From: Paragonimus westermani
Taxonomy: Eukaryota > Platyhelminthes > Trematoda > Plagiorchiida > Troglotrematidae
Length of the DNA stretch: 64,000 nt
Direction of reading: 5' to 3'
NCBI GenBank assembly: GCA_008508345.1
Contig: QNGE01000777.1
Span: forward strand, 1 to 64,000
Shown here one piece after another: positions 37,563 through 48,618 of this stretch. The stretch's first letter is position 1; each line of letters starts with the position of its first letter. Position numbers and translations under genes: made by a program. The notes below the pieces were generated by a model, which saw nothing but the letters and a program-made list of their open reading frames with translations, had not been told where the DNA came from and searched no databases.

Positions 37563-38672
37563 TTGCAAATGAAATCGAGGGCGGAGCAATTTATTCATGG
37601 ATGCCTCAAGTTCGAATCGGGATGTAAGTATGAATTTATTGTAGACACAGGAAGTAGCGAATCCATTATTTCCAAACCGCTACTAGATCTTATGGCCCCT
37701 GATGCTCAACTGAGACCAACAACGCTGGAAATACGCGGAGTTACTGGTCATCGGTTAGCTCTGCTAGGTGAAGCTGTTGTAATGATTGTTGGTCATGATA
37801 ATGAGCTGATTCCACTGCGTATCTTGGTGTCGGAAGGAAGTCCAGCTATTCTGGGATTAAAAGGTTTAAAACAGCTCAATTGTGCGCTCTCTCTAAATAC
37901 TACTTACAAAAAAGGTCCAAGTGAACAGTACCAAGCCCAGTTACGCAACCTGATTGTTCAGCGTTCACAACTTTCAGGAGGGATGAATGTAGACCCAGCA
38001 AAACTGGTGATGCAAGGGGACCCGGTTTTTATAAAGCGCCGAATAATACCTTATGGAATGAGAGAACATGTGCATAATGCTCTCAACCGATTGAAGGAAG
38101 ACGGCATAATCTCGCCGGTTAACTCATCAGCATGGGTCACACCAATCGTTGTGGTTATGAAAGAAGATGGAAAATCACTTAGGATATGTGGCCACTATAG
38201 GTTAACGCTGAATCCAAGACTGAAAAGGGGCGCAGCAGCAACTGAGAAGCCGGAGGATTTTATGAAAGCCCTGCACGGTAGCAAAGTGTTTCCTAAAATT
38301 GACCTGACAAACGTATACTTACAAATTCCATTGGAATATGATTCTGAGGCGATCACTACGATTAACACCCCTTGGGGATTATTTCAGCACAACCTTTTAC
38401 CGTTTGGATTACACGTATCAGCTGGGATATTCCAGACTGTGATTGATGAAGTAATTACCGATCTACCAGGAGTACGCGCTTATCAAGATGATGTAATCAT
38501 ATACGCGGACAGTGAACAGGAGCATGATAAGAGGTTGCTTTCAATTCTGGAACGATTCAGGGGTAAGAACATAGCCATGAAGCCTTCTAAGTGCGTGTTC
38601 CAAGTGCGAGAGTTGATTTTTCTTGGCTTCACCATATGTGATAAAGGATACAGGCCGCACTCTGACCGGTAA
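37563..38672 (+). pseudogene. pol: Protease and reverse transcriptase part of Pol (truncated by TAA)
   Basis: The aspartic protease active site is clear (FIVDTGSSESII, near residues 25-36), followed by the flap and the ILGLKGL block. RT follows: WVTPIVVVMKEDG, then RICGHYRLTLNPRL, where relatives have Asp instead of His. Motif A is PKIDLTNVYLQIPL, LPFGL motif B is altered (LHVSAGIFQ), and the catalytic box is YQDDVIIYADS. The thumb starts at KCVFQVRELIFLGF. A TAA at 38670-38672 stops the frame. Translation of the next bases in the same frame continues with the connection domain (EELRSIMECLQYYSRF) until a further TGA near 38814. The catalytic Asp residues survive, but the protein is split. Confidence 0.92.
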
Positions 38673-39556
38673 AGAGCCTTGGTTACCGTTACTTCGCCAA
38701 GAGGCCAGGAGGAGCTGCGATCAATAATGGAATGTTTGCAGTACTACTCTCGTTTTATGTCTAACTTTCCGACGAAGGCACAACCATTATTTGCAGTTCA
38801 GTCAGCAGAAACATGATCATGGACTCAAAAATACAACATTCTTCTGCGAGAATTAATAAAAGTTGTGATTAAAAGGCCGATGATAGCCCCCGTTTACTAT
38901 GTCTAAAGTTATCATGCTGATCACCGATGCATCCAGTGTTGGCATTGTTGCTGTAACGATTCGCGTCTGGTCGTTGAGTTACGCGTAGCCCAAAAAAAGG
39001 ATCCCCAAAATGAGAACAAGATTGGATCCAACAATTTCTACGGTACTATTAACGAACTGCATCGATAATTACGAAAGGCAAACCTCAATCGTTCGCGACG
39101 ATAGTCTCGTCCAGCAAATCAACAGCTTCTCAACAATACCAACAAGGTCAAAGGTGAACCGACAAGCCAGCGGACTAGGACAAGAATGGCTACTCGCGCG
39201 GCGGACATTTAGTGACACATTAGTTCAATAAAACGAAATAGGGTGAGTGAGGTAGTGGGAACAAGTGTCATGTTAGTGGGGAAAATAGGGAACGCAAGCG
39301 ATGGGAACGAATTTTCTTAGTTCATGGATCAACAAATTTACAGTTGCTGTGTTGGAACAGGAGGGATATCCGATCATTTTCATATCACGTTTGTTGAATA
39401 AGGCTGAACAAGGATATTCACAAACACAAAAGGAGGCGTTAGCGGTCTACTGAGCCGTCAGGAGGTTGCATAAATATTTGTTCGGTATTAGATTTTAAAA
39501 AATCAACAAAGTATTTAATTGATACCCACAAATCAATAGCCAAATCATCAGCGCCA
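38673..39556 (+). pseudogene. pol: RT connection and RNase H region, frameshifted and interrupted
   Basis: Connection residues continue in frame 0 to about 38814, with stops after AVQSAET and VYYV. RNase H starts in frame 1 with VIMLITDASSVGI (catalytic Asp at 38926-38928). A solo LTR interrupts it at 38952. The domain resumes at 39348 in the same frame with LEQEG, SRLLNKAEQGYSQTQKEALAVY. There a TGA replaces the Trp codon expected before AVRRLHKYLFG. A second frameshift near 39490-39510 (A-run) leads to the frame used by integrase. Confidence 0.85.
38952..39342 (+). mobile_element. Nested solo LTR of another LTR retrotransposon
   Basis: The 391-bp insert begins TGTAACGATT and ends AAATTTACA, so it has TG...CA ends within a short TGTAA/TTACA inverted repeat. 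The 5-bp direct repeat GTTGC flanks it exactly (38947-38951 and 39343-39347). Taking out the insert plus one GTTGC brings the two halves of the RNase H back into one frame. These features fit a solo LTR left after recombination. No internal retrotransposon sequence is present. The family is unlike the host element's LTR. Confidence 0.85.
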
Positions 39557-40655
39557 ATGATACAGCGATGGAGTCTAGTTCTAGCAGCATACGACTATGA
39601 AATCGTTCATCGTCCTGGTAAACAGATTCCTCAGGCGGATTTTTTATCACGGTATTCCAGTTTTTCAGCTGCTGAAGCTTGTTTGCTTGCTTCGCCAGCT
39701 ATCCCAATAAGCCGAGAGGGCTTGATCAAGACAACTATAAACTATTATGGCACGTTACTTGCCGCGATGACCAAGGTTTGGTCGTCAAATATTAAGAAGG
39801 TACACCCAGTATTATTCCAGAACCGAGAGGAGTTGTCGATACAACCTGATGGTGTGCTGTGTCGGAGAGATCAATTGGTCATTCCACCACCGCTACGAAA
39901 TGCGGTATTAGACGACTTGCATAAATGTCATCTGGGCGTGGAGAAAATGAAATCCCTGGCTCAACTGATGTGTTGGTGGACGGAAATAAACTTAGATCTC
40001 AAGAGCATTGCAATGAACCGCCACTCCTGTCTCCACAAAATAAAGACAAGGCCGAAGAATTGGACACCTTGGCCGGGCAGCTATTTATCATGGCAACGGG
40101 TGCACGCAGACTATTGTGGAACACTTATTGGTAACTATCAAATTCTGGTGTTGATTGATTCATACTTGCGGTGGTCAGAAATAGTTTTTTACAACCTCAC
40201 CTTCCACGGCATTCACCATGCAATCATTTCGTAAATGTTTCAGTCGTGAAGGTATTCCGCAGGTCCTGGTGACAGACAACGAGTCACAATTTTGTTCCGC
40301 TGAAATGAAACAGTGACTTAACAGCATCGGGTGTCATCACTTGCGAACGGCTCCTAGGCATTCGTGCTCAAACGGGGCCGCGGAAAATCTGGTGAAAACG
40401 CTCAAAAGTGCCGTAAGTTCCACTAATCCTAAAACATTTGCTGGACTGGATGTGTTGCTCGATAACTTTCTGCTTCGGTACAGGAACGCAGCCCATTGCA
40501 CAACGAAGGAGAGCCCAGCGGTGCTATTTAAATCAGGGCGACTAAGAACATCACTTCAGTATGTAGATTCAACGGATGTGATATATTTTCGGGGAAACGA
40601 TCTGCAACCTGCCAAAGGATTGATCACTCGCCAGCTAGGCAGCACAATGGTATAA
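39557..40655 (+). pseudogene. pol: Integrase and RNase H end of Pol (frameshifted)
   Basis: The segment opens with the end of RNase H (MIQRWSLVLAAYDYEIVHRPGK, QADFLSRYS). The integrase zinc-binding region has LHKCHLGVEK, then a Cys-to-Arg change before HSCLHK, so the HHCC finger lacks one cysteine. The core has its first Asp in RVHADYCG. After the TAA near 40232-40234 and a frameshift, the second Asp is in VLVTDNES (Gly to Glu beside it). A TGA replaces Trp after AEMKQ. The catalytic Glu lies in NGAAENLVKTLK (frame 40341-40655), which ends in TAA. C-terminal residues rich in Ser/Glu continue to about 40830. Confidence 0.9.
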
Positions 40656-40818
40656 ATTACTGACCTGCACGACGCCAACATTCATCGGAAACACAGTGAC
40701 CAAATCCAGTTTCGAAGCACTGAACAAGTGTCCATGGAGGAAGCAGAACACTCTGTACTGCAAGAGTTCGATGCTCCGAGAAGATCAGAACGATTGGCAA
40801 ATATGAATGCGGAGGCTC

Positions 40819-40834
40819 CTAGAGGAGGGGAAAG
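40819..40834 (+). promoter_or_regulatory. Polypurine tract
   Basis: The purine-rich run AGAGGAGGGGAAAG directly precedes the 3' LTR. It would prime plus-strand DNA synthesis during reverse transcription. Its position supports an LTR start within a few bases of 40836. Confidence 0.8.
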
Positions 40835-40835
40835 T

Positions 40836-41227
40836 TGTGGTGGAAATCTACTCGATTCACCGATTATCCAAGCCCTGACACAACGGAAGATCTGACAATC
40901 GGCCAATCCAAATATCGCGTTGAAGATACAACATCAGGATTGGACGAACGGTCTCAGTGTTGTACATTCCGTTATTCGCCAATTCATCTGTTCCGTATTC
41001 CACCAATTAACATACAGTTTATGATGTTGCATGTGCTAATGAGATCAACCAATGACAGGCTATGATTTCCCTAATACTGTTGTACATCAATAAATTCGGC
41101 GTCTCACTTCATGAATAACAATTGCTTACTACTACCAGTATCAGGTTTTCTCCTTATTACTGGCGTGGGAGGTTTCAATTCAAGTACGATTCGTAGGGCT
41201 ATTCCAAGTCCCTAATTCTGAGTATCA
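40836..41227 (+). repeat. 3' LTR
   Basis: The copy begins TGTGGTGG immediately after the polypurine tract and ends GAGTATCA. It is near-identical to the 5' LTR in the central 345 bases. The terminal differences are indels and clustered substitutions rather than scattered changes. Confidence 0.92.
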
Positions 41228-42194
41228 CGTTATCCCATCTCATTTGCGGTTATGATATCACACAACAACGACATTTGTTCGAACAGTTTTTTTTTTCTTT
41301 CAGTATAAAATAATTAGTGAAACTGGCTTTATTTCCCGTGAACTGCGATCTTTAACCGGCAAGTTATGGCCTCATACTTGTCATAAATCGCTGTCAGCAA
41401 GAAATACTTGACAGTGTTTCTGTTTTTTGACCAACTAAATTACTTGATATGACAGGAATAATGTTTTTTATATCACTGTGTCGATTATGGTCAGATTTTC
41501 TCTCGGATGTTTCTGTCACAGGAACATTGTCTTTCACACACTGCGTCACACCAGCATACAAGGGATTCCACAAAACTGCAGTTTTACCTGTTCAGGTTGC
41601 GACATTTGTACCAAGCAAATAATTCTGCATCTCCAGGAGAGTGGTTCTTACAGGATATAGTATTGTATTTGTGCAGTACCTGATTTGATACAGCTATGTG
41701 GACTGTGCAAAATTGTTGTTCATACCAATGGACAATAATTGGTTACTTCTTCGTCTACGTTTTTGGTCGCAGTGAAAACCTGCCAGACCGTCCGTGTATA
41801 AGGTGGATATCAAAATGAGCCCGACCACAGTACGCTGCAAATCATACAGATGTTGTCTATGTGTGAGTTAATGGGGAATACTTACTTAAATATATTTGAA
41901 TGTTAGCTTGCTTGCACAATGCGTGTGTACGTTAACGAGTGACAGGTTACTAGTGCGCTTCCCATTCAAGTTTGCATGGAATGAGTTATTTACGTGTACA
42001 GTAGGAAGAACGAGGAACACCTGAAGACTTATGAAAAATGAAACCCCATCAAGGACGTTGTTTGTAACAACTCGTGAGCAAGCAATACTAGGGAAGATGA
42101 TGAACAACATGAAATTATCTACTTATAAGTAGCTAGAAATTAAAACCCAACCTCAGCATAACTTAAGCCATATGCATATTTAACACACTCAGAA
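41228..42194. other. Non-coding stretch
   Basis: A T-rich homopolymer run (about 12 T) lies at 41286-41297. I see no gene or other repeat. Confidence 0.45.
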
Positions 42195-42320
42195 ACTCCC
42201 CAGCCAAATTCGTTTGAGATCAGCTCCGGGTAGAACTCTTCAGTAATGTATATTCTTGCCCCCGCCGCGATTTGAACTCCGACCGTCCATTATGAGGGGA
42301 TTTTGGTTGCTATAAATCGA
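42195..42320 (-). mobile_element. Divergent SINE relative, copy G
   Basis: On the minus strand a strong B-box block GGAGTTCAAATCGCGG is followed by GGGGGCAAGAATATACATTACTGA. This tracks the consensus seen in copies A-F (tRNA head, then the ATATGCACTACTGA start of the ribozyme). The ribozyme part is replaced or eroded after CTGA, with no GAAA core. It is probably an old or variant member of the same family. Confidence 0.42.
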
Positions 42321-45300
42321 ATATTGTCCGCAGGTGATTACAGCTTCAGTATTCTCAGATGGGCTAGCTGAAAACTTTCTCTGTCCGAATAAACCAATCG
42401 TCTGAGAGTGCATCAAATTTTGAACTAAAATCATGCGAAAATCCGACCCAACCACATCCCCCAAAGTGTTTGTCTCTGTACATTCAACCTGCCCTGCTTC
42501 TGAAAGTTAATTGGACATTGACCTAGACGACTTTGTTTTATCGCGTCAATTTGATAGTTGTGCGAATAGCCAGTTACCGGTCGTTGTACTTTGCTTGAGT
42601 GGTGCGTGTATCCCCCTTTTTGGAGCTCGGCTCGTCCCCATTGTTTTTTGATCAGGTGACTGCTCGGAAGAGCTCTTTTGGGAATGAATACCTGTTCAGC
42701 GCCAAGCTGTAACTCATTCCTCTAAAACGATTTGTCGATCGAAACTGTTGAGGTTGTCCAACTTTGACAATTTGTTCAGTAGTACCGTGGCATTACGATT
42801 CAATCTTGTTTTATCGTTACATGTTGCTCAGCGTCTTCATGGAAGGTCGTACAGAGAGTGAGGTTCGAGTTAAGTCAACTGAAACCCATAACACTTATTG
42901 GTAACAAACATCAAAACGTAAGAAATAAACAAGATTTTAGTACAACGGTAGGGATGAGTGTAAATCTTCGTATGATTAATCGAGGTAAAATGCGGTTGTG
43001 TAAAATGACGTTATTGAAATTAAACTGAAAGAAAACATAAAGTAATCAACGCAGTAATAACAGCCAACCCTTAGCAGTTATCGGTTTTTGAGAATAAGCA
43101 CTTGAACCGAGAGAGACGGTTGGCAATAGCCAGAAAGATATGCACCGTAAATCTACCTGGCTGGACTTACGGTCAAGAAAGTAACGTGAACAAAGATTGA
43201 AGCATGGTCAACTTTCGAGTAGTCAAGAGTTTAACTGGGTAAACTTCACTTACTTGATTAACAGAATGTTAGATTTGCGGTCAAGTTTGGTATCTGGTTT
43301 ACCTCACACGGCGGGCACTAACTCAGAGCCCTAGTATATGAGCAGCCAGCGGTAGAATACCTGTTAGCCGTAATATCTTCTAGTCCAAGGTGATTAAAAT
43401 GTATTAAATGCTAGAGCACAACACCATCAAATCATCAATTGATCGCGTTTTTATTCATGTTAAGCAAAAGTGCTCAAACTCCTAGTCATGACTGACATGA
43501 AGTTTAAATCTTCAACGCATGTCAGATGCCGTCTAACGCCACTACCAAAGAGATTAATGCGACGAAAAATTGCTTGCATTGCTCTGAGATTTTCCTATCG
43601 ACTGAACTAAAGATATTGTTCCCACGGTCACCGTGTATTCAAACACTGAAAAGAGACAATTTTACACAGGAAAATTAATATAATTAAAAGGCACATTCAT
43701 TTTTAATACGATGAACGAGCATATGATTTTTTACTAGAATAATTCATCTGTGGCCTTACCTTAGTAACCGTCGTTTTTGGTTCGAAGTCTCCATTAAAAA
43801 TTTGAACAAACTTCACATTTGTATGCTGCTTTGATGGATAAATTGAATTAATTAAGTTACGTTGAGAAAGTTGGTGTGAGAGCTTAATTTTTAAGAGTGA
43901 AATAGATATTCCTTCTTGATTTTAGGTGAAAACTCGTGAAGGCCACAAATTAGAAACTTCTTATCAGTGTGTCAATTTTCAACATAACTCTTGTCCGATC
44001 AGTGAGTTACTGTTCCGCAGTTAATACCAAGGAATTCCCACACTGATGACAATAAATAAATTATGTACACAATCCAAATACTCCACCATAATGTCTGGAA
44101 ACTGTTCATTAAGACGCTTGTAGATCTTTCAATATTTGTTTGGCTAACACTTTTGTCCTTAATGAATTCCAACAAACACGAACACACATTTGTTGAACAC
44201 CTGGTAAAGACGGACTCTGATTTTGGTTTTCCTTTAGCGTAGAAACCTTGTGGAACATTTTCATACTACTCTTGGTTGCAGTATGCCATTTAGACGACTG
44301 AGTGTTTTCGAGATAATGGTGAGATAACAGAGAACGCGCACCCTATTTCCATGTAAAATACCTCGGCCAAGAAATGATTTTACTGTCAAGGAAGAGATTA
44401 AGGTTGGTTTTCAATACAAAAACTGTCTGGGCAGTCTTCTTCTTGACGATTCTTCCAAACACCTGGTAAAATACGCTATATCCACAACGGAGTGGAAGAA
44501 CGGTTGAGAGAACACAAATTTTCCATTCCTAGAGAAACAGAGTGGGACCACTGATCCCGAAGAATGACGCGGCCATTGCGCTGGTTACTACCTAACTTAG
44601 TGAAGAGAGGAGCGCACAACTCGTCTTGTTCCTACCCAGAATGTACGAGATAGGGAGTGAAATACATCGGTATATAAATGGCGCTTAATGATCCACGAGT
44701 ATTCTTGAATCAAAAGGTTGAAAGACAGTGTTGTGAAGCGAAGAAGGAGGAAGGCACATAGGCTGTTTATTCGAACAACTAATATATGTGCTACGCGCAT
44801 CAACACGACTACAAACAAAGACACTCATCTACGTACGACACTAGTCTCAGAAATTCACGGTTGCCAATGTTCAGTTCCTTTATGCGCCAGGAACCATTTC
44901 ATGTTATGCTGCTCTTCAGTGCTTCTTCTAATCTTTTACCCCCCGGCTATTTCAGTGTCAAAATCCATGCTTCTCTCGCACTACTAAATGGTAGTGGTAT
45001 GAGTAGTATAGCTCGAGATCTCCTTCTTATTACAATAGTTGACAAGAACAATAATTAAAGCTACTAAGTTACCAAAGAACGTGACGGACTAAGAGTCGAA
45101 CAATGGGGCTACCTTAGACCTTTCCGAGGGTTTTTGTCCAATGTGATTGACCAACCTCGTTGTCATTGGAAAGAAGGTGCTCGCGAAAGAAAAATGGTAT
45201 TCACCGACAATGACCAACTTATTTCAACAAGCATCTCCAACTCCACTTTCCAAAAATTTTTAAGATTACCGCGTCGATAAGATCGATATTTGTCACTCTA

Positions 45301-48300
45301 TCATTCAAGCCTTCAGTTAAAAATAGTTTCAACTTTTCTGAACCACTTTCCAATTTGATACTGCTCTTAGGAATGATTTTGATGACAGACGGTTTTCATG
45401 TAATTGCCGTACTAGTAAGTGACCTCATTATATCGATCTTGTTACCCTTACCTCGGATAAAATGCATGGACCCATTCAGTAAGTCTTCATTCCAACAGAT
45501 TCGAAGACAATAACTGCACTAACATGTGTGGACAACTGGACTTTCTTGCGAATTTTCAGCAAAAGATCCTCGTGTACCCCAAAATGGTTTTTGTTCGAAG
45601 TCGCATCAAAGATAAACAACAATCATTCAACTCACGATCGGTTAGCAGTTTCCCAATAGCGTTATGTTGTTAGTGAACTTGTGGTGGATCGCGCCAAACC
45701 TGGTAACACACGTGCTTAACGATGGCATACTATTTTTAAGTCTTCGCAGCCCTTTATTTGTGGTCAGTGCCCCGTTTCCACAGAAAAGCCATGCAGTTGG
45801 TAGCATATATTTCACTAAACTATTGGCTACTTAATCAGATATAAGTAGCCACTTATGATGTACAAAAACCAAGGTTGCCGTGATGTCCCAGCTGATTAGC
45901 GAATGATCACAATTGGGAATAAAACAGCTATTGGCTGCTTATAGGTCTTCCTAAGTTTCTTGTCAATATGTCCTTTCAGTTCTCCTTAGAATATTTACTG
46001 CTCATGGCTGTGTTAAAGCTCTTATCTTCTGACCGTGAAGCTGGTTGCGAAATTTTGTACATGGCAAGTACCATTCCATGCATCACACAATAAAACAAAT
46101 CATTTAAACCTTGTACAAAGAGAGTCCACGGTGAAATTACTTGCAATGCCGAACGCGCGGCTGGTAAACGATTGAACATTAGAAGGGTGTTCTTGTCTCC
46201 GTCACAAACTCAGATCACGAAGTTATTGTGAATAGCAAGCCATTCAATAAGTGCTCCCGAACCAAAGCCAATGTTCTCTACTGGGGTGTGTAAGTGATAA
46301 GTTTTCCAATACCAGGGCGGAAAAGTATGTCTAGCAGGGGCTGTCGTTGTATACGATAATTAGAATGCAAAGGTCCGTAAGAATGTTTCAGTTTTGAAAG
46401 TCATCTTTCCTATTTGAATGACAGAAGAGGTATTTTCATACCAAAGTCCACATAAGTTATTTTGTATGCACAGCAGACCTTTTGTGTAGTCACTTTCTCG
46501 AACCTAAGCGTCGATCTGAAGTAAACCATTGCTTTCATGGTTCACACTGTGGAGTTACTGGATGAGATAAACCATCTAGTTGTGAGGAATTTACGACCGA
46601 ACCAACCGAGAGTATGCTGTAATTTGAGACAGATCTTGTGTTACCTGCGCAGTGTTGTCAAACTATCGTTTTCACCTACAGTGCGCGTGTAGATAAGCGT
46701 AATTCCCTGCGCGCTTGTGGATGGAAGTAGATGAACATAGTCGACATAACAACTAAGCAACTGTGTGCAATACAGCTGTCTGATAACGCTATCAATGTTT
46801 CATCCTCAAGCATTTGCAAGATATATGCACATAGACAGATGAACGTATGTACATGTATACAGGCCAACATACACGCATGCATATATATATACAGGTATGT
46901 GCATGTGTGTACTCTGAGTGTCAATACAGGATCAGCAATTCAGTGTGACTCTCCGTAAATTGGGTCGATCCATCTGGTCAGGCAGATATTTTGATTCGTG
47001 CACAATTATCACTTTGACGGTAAAGCGGAACGAGAGACCGCTTGATTTAGTAACGTGACCGGACCTAAGCAGCTCCAGGACACTGCATCATGGACAAATC
47101 ACAAGGAACATTTTGTGATTAAAGGGCAATCTAAGCGATATCTCTCCCAGCCTGATGGGTAAGACTTGTGATGCTCCAGTAGATATTCATAGTGCCGCAG
47201 ATTAAAGTTGGTGATACGATGATGAGGAATTACTTTTAATTACGGAAATGTGATGTAACCTGCCAACTGACCGTAGTGCGCAACACCTAACGTGGGGATG
47301 CAATCAACCTAAAGGCTGAGATGGAGTTCTCATATCATCAAGGGCAATTATCTATGGTCCTAGTTCCATTGCTTACAATCTCTGATTGTAAACAAAGCAG
47401 CGAACAGGAGTTTGGTTTTAAGTGGGATAGGCATAAGTGCTAAGTCCGAACGAACAATCGTAACCAGATGAATATAACCGTCATCACTGGTCTACTGGAA
47501 AAGAGCGGTTCAAGCAAAACGGAATACCCATATCTAGGCAAAAACTGATTTCATGAAGTTGCACGGGATCCTCTCATATCTGAACTAATTCTGCTGTACC
47601 AAGAGGGACTATCCTGTCACCTTTCGTTTTAAGCTTACGTAGGTGAAATGCCACTGTAATAAAAAATATTCTTCAGGTATATTTTTTGTCAACACTTCCA
47701 GCACAACATTATTGCGATGTAATCAGTTTCATCTCAACTAATGATGGAATGCTCATAGCTCGTCTTTATACATACCTCAGAATGTGAAGATTATTCGGTT
47801 CCACTTCCTGTTGACAACGTGAAAAAATATATCCGAGATGGGTTCATTTCTAAACAGTTGCAAGTCAGGTGTTACTTTACAGTACCACAGACACTGATCA
47901 CTCCACGCTAGTTGTAAGTTCATGAAAATCAGGAGGCGCAATTAGTGTGCAGTTCCCTTGGACGTTTTCTTCGTCTGATGCTAACATAGTTTGAATTTCC
48001 CCTTAATATTCTTACAGAATTTATAAGAATTAACTTATGTAAGCAGCTGCCTTCAATCTTTCTCACCAGGCCTCATAGTTATACAGGGCATATACACATA
48101 ATATATGGGAACCGGAAGAAGTCAACTTGGTCATTTAAAGTCACAGATGCCCCCTCTCTACTGGAAGAAAATGGAGTGACAGTGAACCCGTGAGGGTTTC
48201 ACATCTGCCTCCCATGAGACAAGTTGTCGGTCTCAAGTCGTTCATACTTGCTCGGATGTCAAGTGGCTTCGAAACAGGTGGCCATTAGAAATTAAGGGTC

Positions 48301-48331
48301 CTTACGAACTGTTCTTGTATGGGTCGAAAAG
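42321..48331. other. Long non-coding stretch
   Basis: No gene is supportable. At 46809-46917 there is an alternating purine-pyrimidine region of TATG/CATG/TATA units that could adopt unusual DNA structure. A short plus-strand pair of overlapping 90-codon frames at 44718-45058 has no splice context. Confidence 0.4.
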
Positions 48332-48618
48332 TCAGATTGCAGTAGCCTTTGCTGCTGATAACAGTCGCACCCTGACAGCTTCAGAGTGGGCTTGACGAAT
48401 CTTGGAGATGATTCGGGAAGTTTCATCTGGCTTTATCTGATAGCCAGAGTCAATTAAGGGGAACCGACAATACTGACGATGGGCTTTCTCAAGCGGCGGG
48501 GTAGCTATTTTGGGAGTTGTTCACGAATCCTTTCCCACAGCCCCTTTGTGGCTCTCCCAACGAAAACGGCTTGACAACAATAGGTGAAAAACCAAAAACA
48601 AAAAAGAACGGAGGACAC
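48332..48618 (-). pseudogene. Unidentified coding remnant with one frameshift
   Basis: Two consecutive minus-strand frames look like protein. The first runs from a possible acceptor (GCTTAG at 48619) through a membrane-like stretch (VLFCFWFFTYCCQAVFV) and RATKGLWERIREQLPK to a TAG at 48505. In the next frame, starting at the same point, it goes on as IATPPLEKAHRQYCRFPLID and a helical, charged segment (SRIISKIRQAHSEAVRVRLL) to a TGA at 48332. A one-base slip at the AAAA before the TAG joins them. I do not recognise the family. It could be a decayed transposon protein, a host pseudogene, or a chance composition effect. Confidence 0.33.

Larger units (their letters stand above)
36353..41227 (+). 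mobile_element. Ty3/Gypsy LTR retrotransposon, CsRn1/Boudicca-like, disabled
   Basis: Full-length layout: 5' LTR, gag, protease, reverse transcriptase, RNase H (interrupted), integrase, polypurine tract (40819-40834), 3' LTR. The Pol order PR-RT-RH-IN defines Ty3/Gypsy. The first Gag knuckle spacing (C-X2-C-X3-H-X4-C) and the RT/IN sequence style suit the CsRn1 lineage common in trematodes. The coding region passes through frames 0, 1, 2 and 0 again with at least five stops and a nested insertion, so it is not autonomous. No matching target duplication is visible at the outer ends (before: GGATC or ATCAG; after: CGTTA). No primer binding site starting TGG follows the 5' LTR. Confidence 0.93.

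Noticed and set aside
39010..39231. 73-codon frame inside Pol
   Set aside because: It lies wholly within the nested solo LTR and has no Pol motif.
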